From Candidatus Obscuribacterales bacterium (lineage in GTDB: Bacteria > Cyanobacteriota > Vampirovibrionia > Obscuribacterales > Obscuribacteraceae): DNA of 64,000 nucleotides. Position 1 is the stretch's first letter. Each line of letters opens with the position of its first letter. Below the pieces are notes generated by a model. The model was not told where the DNA came from and did not search any database. It saw only the letters and a list, made by a program, of their open reading frames with translations. The stretch covers positions 744,001-808,000 of the forward strand of contig JACKCM010000001.1 in the NCBI GenBank assembly GCA_020634035.1, in the 5' to 3' direction. A program made the translations under genes and the position numbers. Positions 39,136 to 47,292 of this stretch are shown here, in pieces.

Positions 39136-41073
39136 ATGAAGATGCCAATTAAGTTATCTAACCGAATATCTAAGTGGCTCCTCGACGGCAAGGACGAGGT
39201 CGGCGACGATCAGAGTCCTCACGAAGAGAAGGCTCCCTGGTGGAAGGTCATGTGCCTCACCGGTGTCGACTACTTCTCGACCCTTGGATATCAGCCCAGC
39301 GTGGCGTTCTTCGCCGCCGGGTTGCTATCTCCGATCGCCACTTTGATCCTGGTGTTTGTCACTCTGTTTGCGGCACTACCCACCTACAAATGGGTTGCTC
39401 GCTACAGTCCGAACGGCCAGGGCAGTGTTTTTATGCTGGAGCGTTTGCTTCCAGGCTGGCCGAGCAAGATCATGGTGCTTGTCCTATTAGGATTCGCCGG
39501 CATGGGATTCATCATCACCATCACACTTTCCTCGGCAGACGCCGCGGCACATGTGGTGGAGAATCCGCTGGTCGGTGAATTTCTCCATTCTAGAACCGGC
39601 GTAACGATGTTGCTCATCACCCTTCTGGGAGCGATCTTCTTGAAAGGGTTCAAAGAGGTCATCGGTCTTGCTGTGGTGCTGGTGGCGTTCTATCTTGTCC
39701 TCAACTGCGTATTGCTCGCGGTCGGGCTCTCTGAGATCATTGCTCACCCTGCCTATCTCTCGAACTGGTGGACCAATGTTCGTACCGCCAATCCATCCTG
39801 GATGGAGATGATGGTCGTCTGTATCCTCGTCTTTCCCCGGCTGGCTCTCGGTCTCTCCGGCTTCGAAACCGGCGTGATGGTGATGCCGCTGGTCGACGGA
39901 GGAGACAAGGACAAAGAGTGTGACGAGGATGGCAAGCCGCTTTTAACCGGCCGGATTGAGAACACCAAGAAGCTTCTCACCGCGGCAGCGCTTATCATGA
40001 GCGTTCTTCTGATCGCCAGCAGCATCGTCACCAGTATGCTTATCCCCGTCGAAGCCATGCAAGCCGGTGGAGAAGCTGATGGTCGCGCGCTGGCTTACCT
40101 GGCTCACCATCATCTGGGTCATATCTATGGCACCATTTACGATATCAGTACCGTGGCCATTCTCTGGTTCGCCGGCGCTTCGGCCATGGCCGGACTGGTC
40201 AATCTGGTGCCCCGCTATCTGCCTCGTTATGGCATGGCTCCGGAATGGGCCAGGGCTGTACGTCCTCTGGTGATTGTTTTCACCATGGTCTGTTTTCTGG
40301 TGACCCTGCTCTTCGGAGCGGACGTTCACAGCCAGAGCGCTGCTTACGCTACCGGTGTGCTGGTCTTCCTGACCGCTGCCGCCTTCGCCGTCACGCTTGC
40401 TCTGTGGAATAAGGGGCTTGCATACAAAGTCAGCTTCTCTGCCATCACTGCGGTCTTCGTCTATACGACGGCGGCCAATGTCTGGGAGAGGCCCGACGGT
40501 GTGCAAGTGGCCTTCTTCTTCATCATGGCGATCATGATCTCGTCGATTATCTCGAGGGTGTGGCGTTCTACCGAATTGCGCATCGTGGAGGTCAAATTCG
40601 ACGAAGTGGCCGAAGGCTTCATCCAGGAATCTATAGAGCGTTTCGCTCGGATTAATCTGGCTGCGCATCGCTTTGGAGGCAGCGCCTATTCCGTCAAGAA
40701 GCGGGAGATGGCGTACAAGCACAATGTCGATGAGGAGAGCCTGATCCTTATCGAGGTAAAGGTTTCCGACTCTTCAGACTTCACCCACGAGGTGGTCGAG
40801 GTGAAAGGGACTTATAAGGGTGATGCCGATCATCCGGTTTTGCAGTGCAAAGGACCGGCAGTGGCCAACGTGCTTGCTGCGGTCACTCTGCATATTCGGG
40901 ACAAGTTCGAGACCCTGCCGGATATCTATTTCGGCTGGTCCGAAGGCGGCCCTTTCGAGCAGGCATTCCGATTCATCGTTCTGGGTGAGGGCGAGACTTC
41001 GCTTCTGACCCGGGAGGTGGTTCGGTCCCACGAACAGGACGTCAAAAAGCGTCCCAAGGTCCATGTGGCCTGA
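39136..41073 (+). CDS. APC-superfamily amino acid permease with C-terminal domain
   Basis: A 645-residue transporter. About twelve spans occupy residues 35-480, starting with WWKVMCLTGVDYFSTLGYQPSVAF, a pattern typical of APC permeases. A soluble C-terminal domain of some 150 residues follows (RIVEVKFDEVAEGFIQESIERF ... ETLPDIYFGWSEGG). The substrate cannot be told; amino acids or potassium-coupled uptake are possible. AGGAG precedes the ATG. It heads a unit with an 82-residue membrane protein 26 bases after its stop. Confidence 0.87.
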   Translation: MKMPIKLSNRISKWLLDGKDEVGDDQSPHEEKAPWWKVMCLTGVDYFSTLGYQPSVAFFAAGLLSPIATLILVFVTLFAALPTYKWVARYSPNGQGSVFMLERLLPGWPSKIMVLVLLGFAGMGFIITITLSSADAAAHVVENPLVGEFLHSRTGVTMLLITLLGAIFLKGFKEVIGLAVVLVAFYLVLNCVLLAVGLSEIIAHPAYLSNWWTNVRTANPSWMEMMVVCILVFPRLALGLSGFETGVMVMPLVDGGDKDKECDEDGKPLLTGRIENTKKLLTAAALIMSVLLIASSIVTSMLIPVEAMQAGGEADGRALAYLAHHHLGHIYGTIYDISTVAILWFAGASAMAGLVNLVPRYLPRYGMAPEWARAVRPLVIVFTMVCFLVTLLFGADVHSQSAAYATGVLVFLTAAAFAVTLALWNKGLAYKVSFSAITAVFVYTTAANVWERPDGVQVAFFFIMAIMISSIISRVWRSTELRIVEVKFDEVAEGFIQESIERFARINLAAHRFGGSAYSVKKREMAYKHNVDEESLILIEVKVSDSSDFTHEVVEVKGTYKGDADHPVLQCKGPAVANVLAAVTLHIRDKFETLPDIYFGWSEGGPFEQAFRFIVLGEGETSLLTREVVRSHEQDVKKRPKVHVA

Positions 41074-41099
41074 CCAAACTCAGTGGAGGACAACAACCG

Positions 41100-41348
41100 A
41101 TGCTTATCTATGCGATCATCGGAATCGTGGTGGCAGTTATTGGCTTCCTTATCGTCGAACTCGGCGGCAAGCGTTTCGGCCGTGACTTCACCTTCTATTC
41201 TATGTTAGCCGTGGTTTTCTTCAGTCTCATCGCCGCTTCCCTTTTCCCCGAGCCGGGAGGTACTACCTATCAGCTCGGCTGGATGCTCGGGATGCTGGTC
41301 ATGGTGGGGTTGGGATTCGCCCGGCGCAGCAGGAACCGCAAGCCGTAA
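41100..41348 (+). CDS. Small membrane protein, 82 residues
   Basis: Three hydrophobic spans (about 2-20, 31-48 and 57-74) and a basic end (RRSRNRKP). No family recognised. GGAGG 10 bases before its ATG; it lies 26 bases after the APC permease and before their common terminator, so a partner role for the permease is plausible from context only. Confidence 0.72.
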   Translation: MLIYAIIGIVVAVIGFLIVELGGKRFGRDFTFYSMLAVVFFSLIAASLFPEPGGTTYQLGWMLGMLVMVGLGFARRSRNRKP

Positions 41349-41377
41349 TTCTGCGGTCTTAGCGGAAAAAACAGGGA

Positions 41378-41416
41378 GGGGGAGCATCTGCTTTTAGGTG
41401 CTTCCCCTTCTTCTTG
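41378..41416 (+). terminator. Terminator between permease unit and CYTH gene
   Basis: GGGGGAGCA (41378-41386) with TGCTTCCCC (41399-41407), nine pairs including one G-T, followed by TTCTTCTTG. It ends only 15 bases before the CYTH start codon, so it could also act as an attenuator. Confidence 0.75.
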
Positions 41417-41430
41417 TAAGGAGAGATAAA

Positions 41431-42139
41431 ATGTCCGACTCCGATCATTTTGAAGTCGAGAAGAAATACGCTCTTTCCGAACAGGACAGAGCTAAGGTCG
41501 AGAGCCGCTTAGAGGACCTCGGCTTCGTTTTTGTCAGCACCAGGAACCTCCAGGACCTTCATCCCCGGCACACGAAAAGGGGAGTTGCTCAGGGTCCGTC
41601 AGGAGGGCAATCATCACTTTGTGCTGACTTTCAAAGCCTCTACAAAGATTGCCGGAAAGAAGACCAAACGGGAGAGCGAGCCGCAGATTCACGCCATCGC
41701 CGCCCATCTTATAATCGAAGCAGCTACCCGGGAGCTGGGCGAGTCTTTGCCGACGCTCTATAAGGTACGCCGCGATTTCAAGAAAGTCTGGTCCGGTTTT
41801 GTCGCCCATGTGGTTCTGGACTATGTTCCGGAGCTGGAGGAACTTTTCTCCAGTTACTTCCTCGAGGTGGAGATCATCGTCAATGACGCCGGCAAAGTCC
41901 AGGCGGCTAAAAAGGCTGTGCTGGAGATTGCTCGCGCTCTATTCGAAGAAGACCGCAAGCCTATGAAGAAAAGCTATCGTCGCATGCTCTTCAAGAGCTT
42001 GAAGGCGAGAAAAGCGTTTCCAAAGCGCTGGTACAAAATCACCGGCAAAAAGAAGAGTCATCTCGATCCGCGCGATACCGGGTCTGTTGGGGTCAGCCCC
42101 CGGCAGGGCAAAAAAGAATTCCGCAAGAAAGCCAGATAA
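41431..42139 (+). pseudogene. CYTH domain protein, frameshifted
   Basis: A CYTH-type (triphosphate tunnel enzyme) protein of about 235 residues split between two frames. The start at 41431 (GGAGAG before it) gives FEVEKKYALSEQD, the ExExK metal/triphosphate motif, up to LQD near 41562. The rest continues one frame over as FIPGTRKGELLRVRQEG, HHFVLTFKAS and KRESEPQI, the matching strands, through to 42139. A single extra base or two lost bases near 41559-41567 explain the break. It may be a recent mutation, an assembly error or, less likely, programmed shifting. A basic tail (KSLKARKAFPKRWYKITGKKK) follows the domain. Confidence 0.8.
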
Positions 42140-42173
42140 TCGAGATCGAGTTGTCCAGGCTGAAACAATCAGG

Positions 42174-42213
42174 AAGGAGAGGGTCTTCCGGATCCTTTTC
42201 TTTCTCCTTTTTT
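42174..42213 (+). terminator. CYTH gene terminator
   Basis: AAGGAGA (42174-42180) with TCTCCTT (42203-42209), an inner GGGTC/GATCC stem, and a TTTTTT run. Confidence 0.75.
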
Positions 42214-42225
42214 AAACCGGGTACA

Positions 42226-42245
42226 ACTATAAAAAATAGTAAAAA
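42226..42245 (+). repeat. A/T element, copy 8
   Basis: ACTATAAAAAATAGTAAAAA, a full-match copy 12 bases after the CYTH terminator and about 140 bases before yihY. Confidence 0.6.
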
Positions 42246-42273
42246 CGGAATATGGTGTTATAAATAGTGGCAT

Positions 42274-42330
42274 CAATCTGTCAGGTGGCAGGTCTCTATC
42301 TGAGATGCCCTTCTCTTAAGGGACAGATTG
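42274..42330 (+). promoter_or_regulatory. Hairpin in the yihY leader
   Basis: CAATCTGTC (42274-42282) with GACAGATTG (42322-42330), enclosing GGCA-GG-TCTC (42287-42296) paired with GAGATGCC (42302-42309). It is a two-level stem 53 bases before the YihY-like start. No known riboswitch class. Confidence 0.5.
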
Positions 42331-42383
42331 TAGTAGTCTAGTAGCGAATAGCAAATAGTGCATTCCGTTTCTGAAGAATTACT

Positions 42384-43295
42384 ATGCCTGACGAGCTTGA
42401 ATATAAGCTAGAAGAGATTGATCGGGAGATCTACCGGGTCGATATCTTGAAGCTCGCCCGGGCTGTTTTTGCTGAATGCAAACAAAATGAGCTTATCACC
42501 AGAGCGTCCGCCATCGCTTTTACTGCCATGGTTACAACAGTGCCTTTTTTGGCTTTGATTATCACCATCGCCGTCTATTGCATACCTGACCAGAACATTC
42601 CGGGTACGGTCGATTTTTGTACTTCTATGAGCGCTCAAATAGAATCTATGTCGGGCAAGGTGATCCCGCCTGAAGCAGCGGCAATCATTCAGAATCAGAT
42701 CGAGCGATTACAAGATAAGCCCCGAGCCGCTGTTCTTTCTACCGGCTTACTCGTTACTGTCTGGCTCTCCTCCAGTCTTTTTATCTCGGTTATAGACGCG
42801 CTCAATAAAATTTATGGGGTAGAGGAGACTCGTCCATACTGGAAGCTCAGGCTGATTGCTGTCTTCATGGCTCTTGTCCAGTCGGTGATTGTGATCGCGA
42901 CAGTGTCAGCTATTGTTGCCTGGCCTCTCTGGGTAAGTATGTTCGGCTGGTCCACCGGCGAAGCATCCTTCGCTAATTTCGTATCCTGGACCCTCTCCTT
43001 TTTAATGGTATTGCTTACCTTTGCCATCACTTTTCGAATCGGTCCTTCGGTAAAAGCTCGGGATAAATATGTACTGCCGGGCAGTTTATTTGGAACAGTC
43101 GGATTTTTGATTACCACCTATGGATTTCGTATCTATGTGGAGAACAGCTCCCGATATGATGCTATGTATGGCTCCCTGGGCGGAGTAATGGTTTTGATGA
43201 TCTGGTTCTATATATCTAGCTTTGTTCTTTTGCTGGCTGGACAGATAAACAAGTACTTCATGCAACGCAGGCACAGTCTGGAGAAAAGGAGCTGA
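42384..43295 (+). CDS. YihY/BrkB family membrane protein
   Basis: 303 residues with about six spans. Family features are the N-terminal DILKLARAVFAECKQNELITRASAIAFTAM (a helix then the first span), VWLSSSLFISVIDALNKIYGVEETRPYWKLR in the middle, and YGSLGGVMVLMIWFYISSFVLLLAGQIN near the end. YihY/BrkB proteins were once called RNase BN by mistake; their function is unsettled, with a transport role suggested. No good Shine-Dalgarno site before the ATG. It is flanked by gaps on both sides, so is probably a single-gene unit. Confidence 0.92.
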   Translation: MPDELEYKLEEIDREIYRVDILKLARAVFAECKQNELITRASAIAFTAMVTTVPFLALIITIAVYCIPDQNIPGTVDFCTSMSAQIESMSGKVIPPEAAAIIQNQIERLQDKPRAAVLSTGLLVTVWLSSSLFISVIDALNKIYGVEETRPYWKLRLIAVFMALVQSVIVIATVSAIVAWPLWVSMFGWSTGEASFANFVSWTLSFLMVLLTFAITFRIGPSVKARDKYVLPGSLFGTVGFLITTYGFRIYVENSSRYDAMYGSLGGVMVLMIWFYISSFVLLLAGQINKYFMQRRHSLEKRS

Positions 43296-43799
43296 GAGAC
43301 CCTATCGCGAACTGTCGCGAACTTTCTTCAATAAATAGGATTCCGGTCACGGTGTAAACAGCGCCTTTGTTTTGTTATGCTCTTTGTCTATTTCGAGAAG
43401 GGATTAGCGCGAAGTATGCTACTCAAGTTTTATTTTAAAATCCGCGGTGTGTAACGAATATTGCCCCTGTCAGTTTGTATAAGCTTTGTGGGCTGGCGGA
43501 GTAGGAGAATTTCGTTGGCAGGTGGTTTTAGGGCTGCGAAGCCTACAGTTGTGTCAGTTTGTTGCGTCAGATTTTTGATAGCGCTGATCTTGAGAGTTCA
43601 GGAACAGTATCTGGTCATTTTACAGCGGTTAATGCTAGAAAGATTTTGACATTCGGTTTTGACTATGTGCAGGAACTCTAATTCAATATCTTTCTAACCG
43701 CCGAATGACCCATCAATCAGACTTGTTTGCCGCCTTTTCTCTGTCGGGTTGGGCAAGCAATTTCCCCTATTTATAGCATTCAACTTGAGAGGAGCTTGA
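43296..43799. other. 504-base gap before the 226-residue gene
   Basis: No gene is seen. The sequence is mixed in composition and contains the promoter and leader of the next gene. No strong terminator follows yihY. The last 60 bases are pyrimidine-rich and lead to GAGAGGAGC before the start at 43800. Confidence 0.5.
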
Positions 43800-44480
43800 A
43801 TGAAGTATCGTCGTAAGAAGTTCAAGCCTTTTGTCGACCTGGCTCGCCACCGGCAGAAGGACCAGTTTATCGGGGTGCGCAATCGCATCCGCCGGGCCAC
43901 CCCTGTGCTCGGAGGGGCGTTCTACACCCACGATTACATGCACGGTAAGAATGCGTGGCTTGACGGCTACTTTCTCGGACCCGTGCCTGTCTTCTACAAC
44001 TTCGCCCTCGAGACCGCCATCCATCGCTTCAAAGAGGAGTGCATGGACGCGGCCTGGGACGAAGCCGAAGCGCTTGTGCCCCACAGTTTCAATCTCTTTG
44101 AAGGTGCGAAAAAGGACCCGGTCACCGGCCACTATGTGAGCCATCCTCGTCCGCCCCGTAATCACCCGGAATTCGGCGGACTGACGCGGATCGACTGGGT
44201 GCAGAAGCGTGCCGCCGAGCTTGCCGAGGAAGGCAAGATCGAGGTTTTCGAGGAGGGTTCCCTCCATCGAGACTACCGTCACGGTATCGGTCTGCATGCC
44301 ACGGTCAATGTTCCTTTCCTCACGGTCGATGCTGTCAACGCCTTCATTCGGACTTTCCTGGAAGGCGACGAGAAAGCCTGGCGCCGTGAGACCCCTCTGC
44401 GTTTCACTGCCGAGGAGATCGAGCACTGGGGGCTCGAATCCAACGCTATTGTCGAGCCCTGGGACTACCCCGAGGCTTGA
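43800..44480 (+). CDS. Hypothetical protein, 226 residues
   Basis: No family recognised. Soluble, with no signal peptide, rich in aromatic and charged residues. Distinct segments are MKYRRKKFKPFVDLARHR, a Gly/Tyr/His part (GGAFYTHDYMHGKNAWLDGYF), LHRDYRHGIGLHATVNVPFLTVDAVNAF, and a final TAEEIEHWGLESNAIVEPWDY. The conserved-looking His and Asp clusters could form a metal site. GAGAGGAGC precedes the ATG. It has its own terminator and C/G-ending codons, like the other single-gene units with strong ribosome binding sites. Confidence 0.72.
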   Translation: MKYRRKKFKPFVDLARHRQKDQFIGVRNRIRRATPVLGGAFYTHDYMHGKNAWLDGYFLGPVPVFYNFALETAIHRFKEECMDAAWDEAEALVPHSFNLFEGAKKDPVTGHYVSHPRPPRNHPEFGGLTRIDWVQKRAAELAEEGKIEVFEEGSLHRDYRHGIGLHATVNVPFLTVDAVNAFIRTFLEGDEKAWRRETPLRFTAEEIEHWGLESNAIVEPWDYPEA

Positions 44481-44513
44481 TGGTGGCATAAAATAACGAT
44501 CAATCATCAATTG

Positions 44514-44553
44514 GAGCGGTCCGGGAAAAACATCCTCCTGGACCGCTCTTTCA
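44514..44553 (+). terminator. Terminator of the 226-residue gene
   Basis: GAGCGGTCC (44514-44522) with GGACCGCTC (44540-44548), perfect, followed by TTTCATTT. Confidence 0.8.
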
Positions 44554-44566
44554 TTTGCTGAAAATA

Positions 44567-44586
44567 ACTATAGTAGATAATAAAAA
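44567..44586 (+). repeat. A/T element, copy 9
   Basis: ACTATAGTAGATAATAAAAA, 18 bases after the terminator stem and 12 bases before the orphan hairpin at 44599. Confidence 0.55.
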
Positions 44587-44598
44587 TAGAAATGCCTC

Positions 44599-44640
44599 TA
44601 TCGTTGTCTCAGGAGATGGTGGTTTCCTGAGATAACGATA
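44599..44640 (-). terminator. Orphan hairpin facing the minus strand
   Basis: TATCGTTGTCTCAGGA (44599-44614) with TCCTGAGATAACGATA (44625-44640): 16 pairs with one G-T. The run of T lies on the minus-strand side (GGCATTTCTATTTTT), so it looks like the terminator of a minus-strand transcript. No minus-strand gene is seen to its right, which suggests an unannotated short RNA between 44641 and 45009. Confidence 0.5.
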
Positions 44641-45009
44641 CAGCTGTTTCTGCGGGACCTGTGAGCAATTTCTTTAGAATTAGTGGTATCTGTAAACAGT
44701 TTGATGACAAGGGGTTCGTCTATGATGGGCAGTGCAGTTAGGCTTCCCTTCCCCGGTCTTGAACGTAGTCAAGATAAAGGGCTATTGAAAGTATCCATAT
44801 ATTCTTGATAGAAGATTCTCGTTTATTGCAACCCTTTTTTCTTGCAGAGTTTCTAGACAGAAGAGTATCGCCGTTCATTGAGCCACTGAGAGTCCTCGTA
44901 GGAGGAGCAAGTCAGCCCAGGCTCTTGAATCGCTGAACTTTAGAGCGATGCATCCGGCAACGGCGAATCAACCGCACTCAAAAAACAAACCATAAGTACG
45001 GGTGGAAAC
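44641..45009. other. 369-base gap before the 76-residue gene
   Basis: No coding region on either strand. It includes the leader of the gene at 45010 and possibly a minus-strand short RNA ending at the orphan hairpin (44599-44640). A weak stem (AGGAGGAGC-type purine run near 44900) is all that stands out. Confidence 0.4.
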
Positions 45010-45240
45010 ATGCTCGAAGACCTCATCTACTCCATTCTCTGGGGTGGGGTAATCATCCTCGTCATTTTCGTTTCAGCTGTTATCGCTGCGAACAAACAGT
45101 TCAAGAAAGAGCATCAGGAAAGAGAAGAGAAGGAGCGGAAAGAGCGGGAAGAGAAAGAGAAGCATTCCGGCGCTTGCGAACGAGATTGCAAGTGCGACAA
45201 GGCTTCCTGCGAATCCTGCCGAAAGTGCCGCAAGAAGTGA
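45010..45240 (+). CDS. Small membrane protein with charged, Cys-rich tail
   Basis: 76 residues. One N-terminal span (about 5-27, LIYSILWGGVIILVIFVSAVIAA) is followed by a long Glu/Lys coiled-coil-like stretch (residues 30-53). The tail has seven cysteines in pairs (CERDCKCDKASCESCRKC), which may bind metal. Unknown function. Clear start at 45010 after a G-rich site (GGTGGAA). The next gene follows after 129 bases with a short CTTGTG-CACAAG hairpin between. Confidence 0.68.
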   Translation: MLEDLIYSILWGGVIILVIFVSAVIAANKQFKKEHQEREEKERKEREEKEKHSGACERDCKCDKASCESCRKCRKK

Positions 45241-45369
45241 TTCCGGTTCTAAACCAGTTCTAAAAGAGATTAGCGGGGTCGCTCGAGAGAGAACTCCGAA
45301 GTCTTGTGCACACAAGGCTGTTCATTTCCTTCAAAGACTAGAAAGATAGCTGGAAAGGAGGCCAGTGGA

Positions 45370-45771
45370 ATGGCAGAAAATACCGCAACGCAATCGACCG
45401 CAACCGCTGATTTTGAGAACTTGAGCGTCCAGGAGAAGCTGAGTCATTTGAGGAAGGCGCTTCGCCTGCAGGATGACTCTGAATCTCGTGGAAAGCTTGG
45501 CAGTCTTCTCAAATTCGTGGAGACCCTGGAGCACGAGAAGCCGATCATCAAGTACTCCGGCAGTGTCGACCTGACTGTCAGTCTGGTGGATGAGCCGGTA
45601 CTGGCAGGCGACTTGCTCGAGACCGTCATCGGTAAGACCTCGGTTCGCCATATGGTCGACGAATCCGACTCCTTCACCCGTGTGATTCTCTTCAATCTTA
45701 CCGGAGAGGATGCTGACACACTGATAGGGCTTTCTCTCGACGAAGTTCGGGATGAGCTGAATTTGTCGTAA
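45370..45771 (+). CDS. Hypothetical acidic protein, 133 residues
   Basis: No family recognised. Acidic and probably soluble, with an N-terminal Ala/Thr-rich tail, a helical part (LSVQEKLSHLRKALRLQDDSESRGKLGSLLKFVETL), then a beta-rich end (IKYSGSVDLTVSLVDEPVLAG, SFTRVILFNLTGEDADTLIGLSL). AAAGGAGG precedes the ATG at 45370; a GTG at 45304 in frame lacks a site. Ends at a terminator, then an A/T element. Confidence 0.7.
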   Translation: MAENTATQSTATADFENLSVQEKLSHLRKALRLQDDSESRGKLGSLLKFVETLEHEKPIIKYSGSVDLTVSLVDEPVLAGDLLETVIGKTSVRHMVDESDSFTRVILFNLTGEDADTLIGLSLDEVRDELNLS

Positions 45772-45802
45772 GGCTCTTTTAGAGAGGGATTCGTTTGTTT
45801 GT

Positions 45803-45863
45803 GAAGGCATCTGATTGGTTTTGGATGCCTTCAATCCCTGTCTGTTAGAAGGTTCTTTTTTTT
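45803..45863 (+). terminator. Terminator of the 133-residue gene
   Basis: GAAGGCATC (45803-45811) with GATGCCTTC (45824-45832), perfect; a long T-run follows further down (TTCTTTTTTTTTG, 45853-45864). Confidence 0.65.
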
Positions 45864-45874
45864 GTCGGAAAATA

Positions 45875-45894
45875 ACTATAAAGCATAGTAATAA
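45875..45894 (+). repeat. A/T element, copy 10
   Basis: ACTATAAAGCATAGTAATAA, between the plus-strand terminator and the hairpin of the convergent minus-strand operon. Confidence 0.6.
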
Positions 45895-45904
45895 ATGTAT
45901 TTGA

Positions 45905-45952
45905 AAAACTGCAGGTAGAAAGAGCCAAGCCGAGGCCTGGTTCTACCTGCAG
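45905..45952 (-). terminator. Terminator of the minus-strand membrane operon
   Basis: CTGCAGGTAGAA (45909-45920) with TTCTACCTGCAG (45941-45952), 12 bp perfect; AGTTTTTCAAA follows on the minus strand. Confidence 0.85.
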
Positions 45953-45976
45953 TAAGAAATCAATGCTCAGGGGCTC

Positions 45977-46363
45977 TTACTTGGAGCCGCCTCCGTTGCC
46001 GCCGATCTGGCTGATCTGATTTCTGGTGATCATGTTGATCAGCATGAAGATGATGCCGCCGATGATGGCAGGTCCCCAGCCCTCGATGGTGAGATAGTTG
46101 GGGAACCAGTGAGCCATCAGCATGAGCTGAAGGGCTGGTATCATCCAGAAGAACAACAGGATATAGAGCGCTCCCAGTCCGAGGGTAAAGACCGTGAACG
46201 CGGCCAGCAGCCAGCGGATTACATAAGCGACCAGCACGAAGAGGAAGCCGGCGACCACTGCCTGAGGCCAGAATTCACCGTGGAAGGAGATCCCGTTGAG
46301 CTCCGGAAGGATGTACATCAGTACGACTGCGTTGAGCAGAATGCGAAGTATGAATGCTGCCAT
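45977..46363 (-). CDS. Phage holin IV-type membrane protein
   Basis: 128 residues with four spans, resembling the phage holin superfamily IV / PF04020 group of small membrane proteins widespread in bacterial chromosomes. Features are the N-terminal ILRILLNAVVLMYILPELNGI, a Gly/Phe-rich second and third span (FTVFTLGLGALYILLFFWMIPAL), and a Gly-rich tail (GGNGGGSK). In chromosomes these are usually not lytic and their role is unknown. Last gene of a four-gene minus-strand unit ending at a perfect terminator. AAAGGAA before the ATG. Confidence 0.82.
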   Translation of the reverse strand: MAAFILRILLNAVVLMYILPELNGISFHGEFWPQAVVAGFLFVLVAYVIRWLLAAFTVFTLGLGALYILLFFWMIPALQLMLMAHWFPNYLTIEGWGPAIIGGIIFMLINMITRNQISQIGGNGGGSK

Positions 46364-46446
46364 TCTATGTTCCTTTTCAGGTTGATGAAGGCTGCGCCTT
46401 TTTTAAGCGCAGCAAAAGCAATTCAATTTTTCGACTGGTTTGCGAC

Positions 46447-46794
46447 TCAGTCTTTGTCGTCATCCCATGGGTCGTCATCCCAGGGATCGACTTTGTCTTT
46501 CTTCTCTGGAATGCGGTTTTTCAGGTCGGCAGCGTCCTTCTTGGCTAGGGCGTCCGCCACCTTGATGAATCGATAGAGCTCTCCGGCAAAGCCGAAGAGA
46601 CCGAAGGCAATCATGAGAATGACGTTCCAGGGGCTGCCGCCAAGCAGGTGGGTGCCTGCAAGATGACCGAGCCAACCCAGAATCAAAGGCACGATTGCCA
46701 GGGTGTAAGCGAACTGAGTCAGAGCCATGTAGGAACCCAAGCCCTTGAGATTGGGCTTTTTATCCGGCTCTTTGTCTTTGTCGTCTTCTTTCAA
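46447..46794 (-). CDS. AtpZ/AtpI-like small membrane protein
   Basis: 115 residues. A charged N-terminus (KEDDKDKEPDKKPNLKG) precedes two spans (about 23-45, MALTQFAYTLAIVPLILGWLGHLAG; 52-72, WNVILMIAFGLFGFAGELYRF), the layout of AtpZ-like assembly factors for the F0F1 ATP synthase. The tail is strikingly acidic with two WDDD repeats (DPWDDDPWDDDKD). No atp genes are near, so the label is tentative. Third gene of the minus-strand unit, 16 bases after the previous stop. Confidence 0.65.
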   Translation of the reverse strand: MKEDDKDKEPDKKPNLKGLGSYMALTQFAYTLAIVPLILGWLGHLAGTHLLGGSPWNVILMIAFGLFGFAGELYRFIKVADALAKKDAADLKNRIPEKKDKVDPWDDDPWDDDKD

Positions 46795-46810
46795 AGCAAA
46801 TTCCTCCCGA

Positions 46811-47281
46811 CTATCCTGCGGTCGCTACTCCGTCAGATTTGCCAAAAATGACGGTGTTACCGTCGAACTGCAGGAATCTGGGGGCGGACTTTTCTGCTCT
46901 CAGGGCAGTGACCCGAATGGTCTTCCCTTTGAACAGTACTACCGGCAGTGACACCTGGTCGGTGCTTGCCGAAAGCTCTCCGTCTCCAAAGTATCGAAAA
47001 TCTCTGGTCGGTGGCAGCAAGATAAGAGCCTGCCCCTCATCGATTGAAGCGCCGCTCTCTTTGCCCAGGCTGAAACCGGGTTTGGTGTCAGTCTTGAACT
47101 CGATGCCGACCCGTGTGACGTGATAGCCGTCGCCTTCAGGAGAAGGCTCGACTATCGATGGTTCCACGGCAATGAGCTTTTCGGGAGAATCCGAAAGTCT
47201 GACGAAGAATGCTCCGTCTATCGACTGAACAGGAATCCCGCTCAAAACGGTATCTTCATCCAGCATTTGAAAACATCGCAT
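46811..47281 (-). CDS. Hypothetical protein, 156 residues
   Basis: No family recognised. No signal peptide and no membrane span. It is beta-rich (MLDEDTVLSGIPVQSIDGAFFVRL, IEFKTDTKPGFSLGKESG, RFLQFDGNTVIFGKSDG) and probably a compact domain. Second gene of a minus-strand unit of small membrane proteins; the gaps (11 and 16 bases) support one transcript. A purine-rich GGAGG lies just before its ATG. Confidence 0.68.
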   Translation of the reverse strand: MRCFQMLDEDTVLSGIPVQSIDGAFFVRLSDSPEKLIAVEPSIVEPSPEGDGYHVTRVGIEFKTDTKPGFSLGKESGASIDEGQALILLPPTRDFRYFGDGELSASTDQVSLPVVLFKGKTIRVTALRAEKSAPRFLQFDGNTVIFGKSDGVATAG

Positions 47282-47292
47282 CGGTTACCTCC

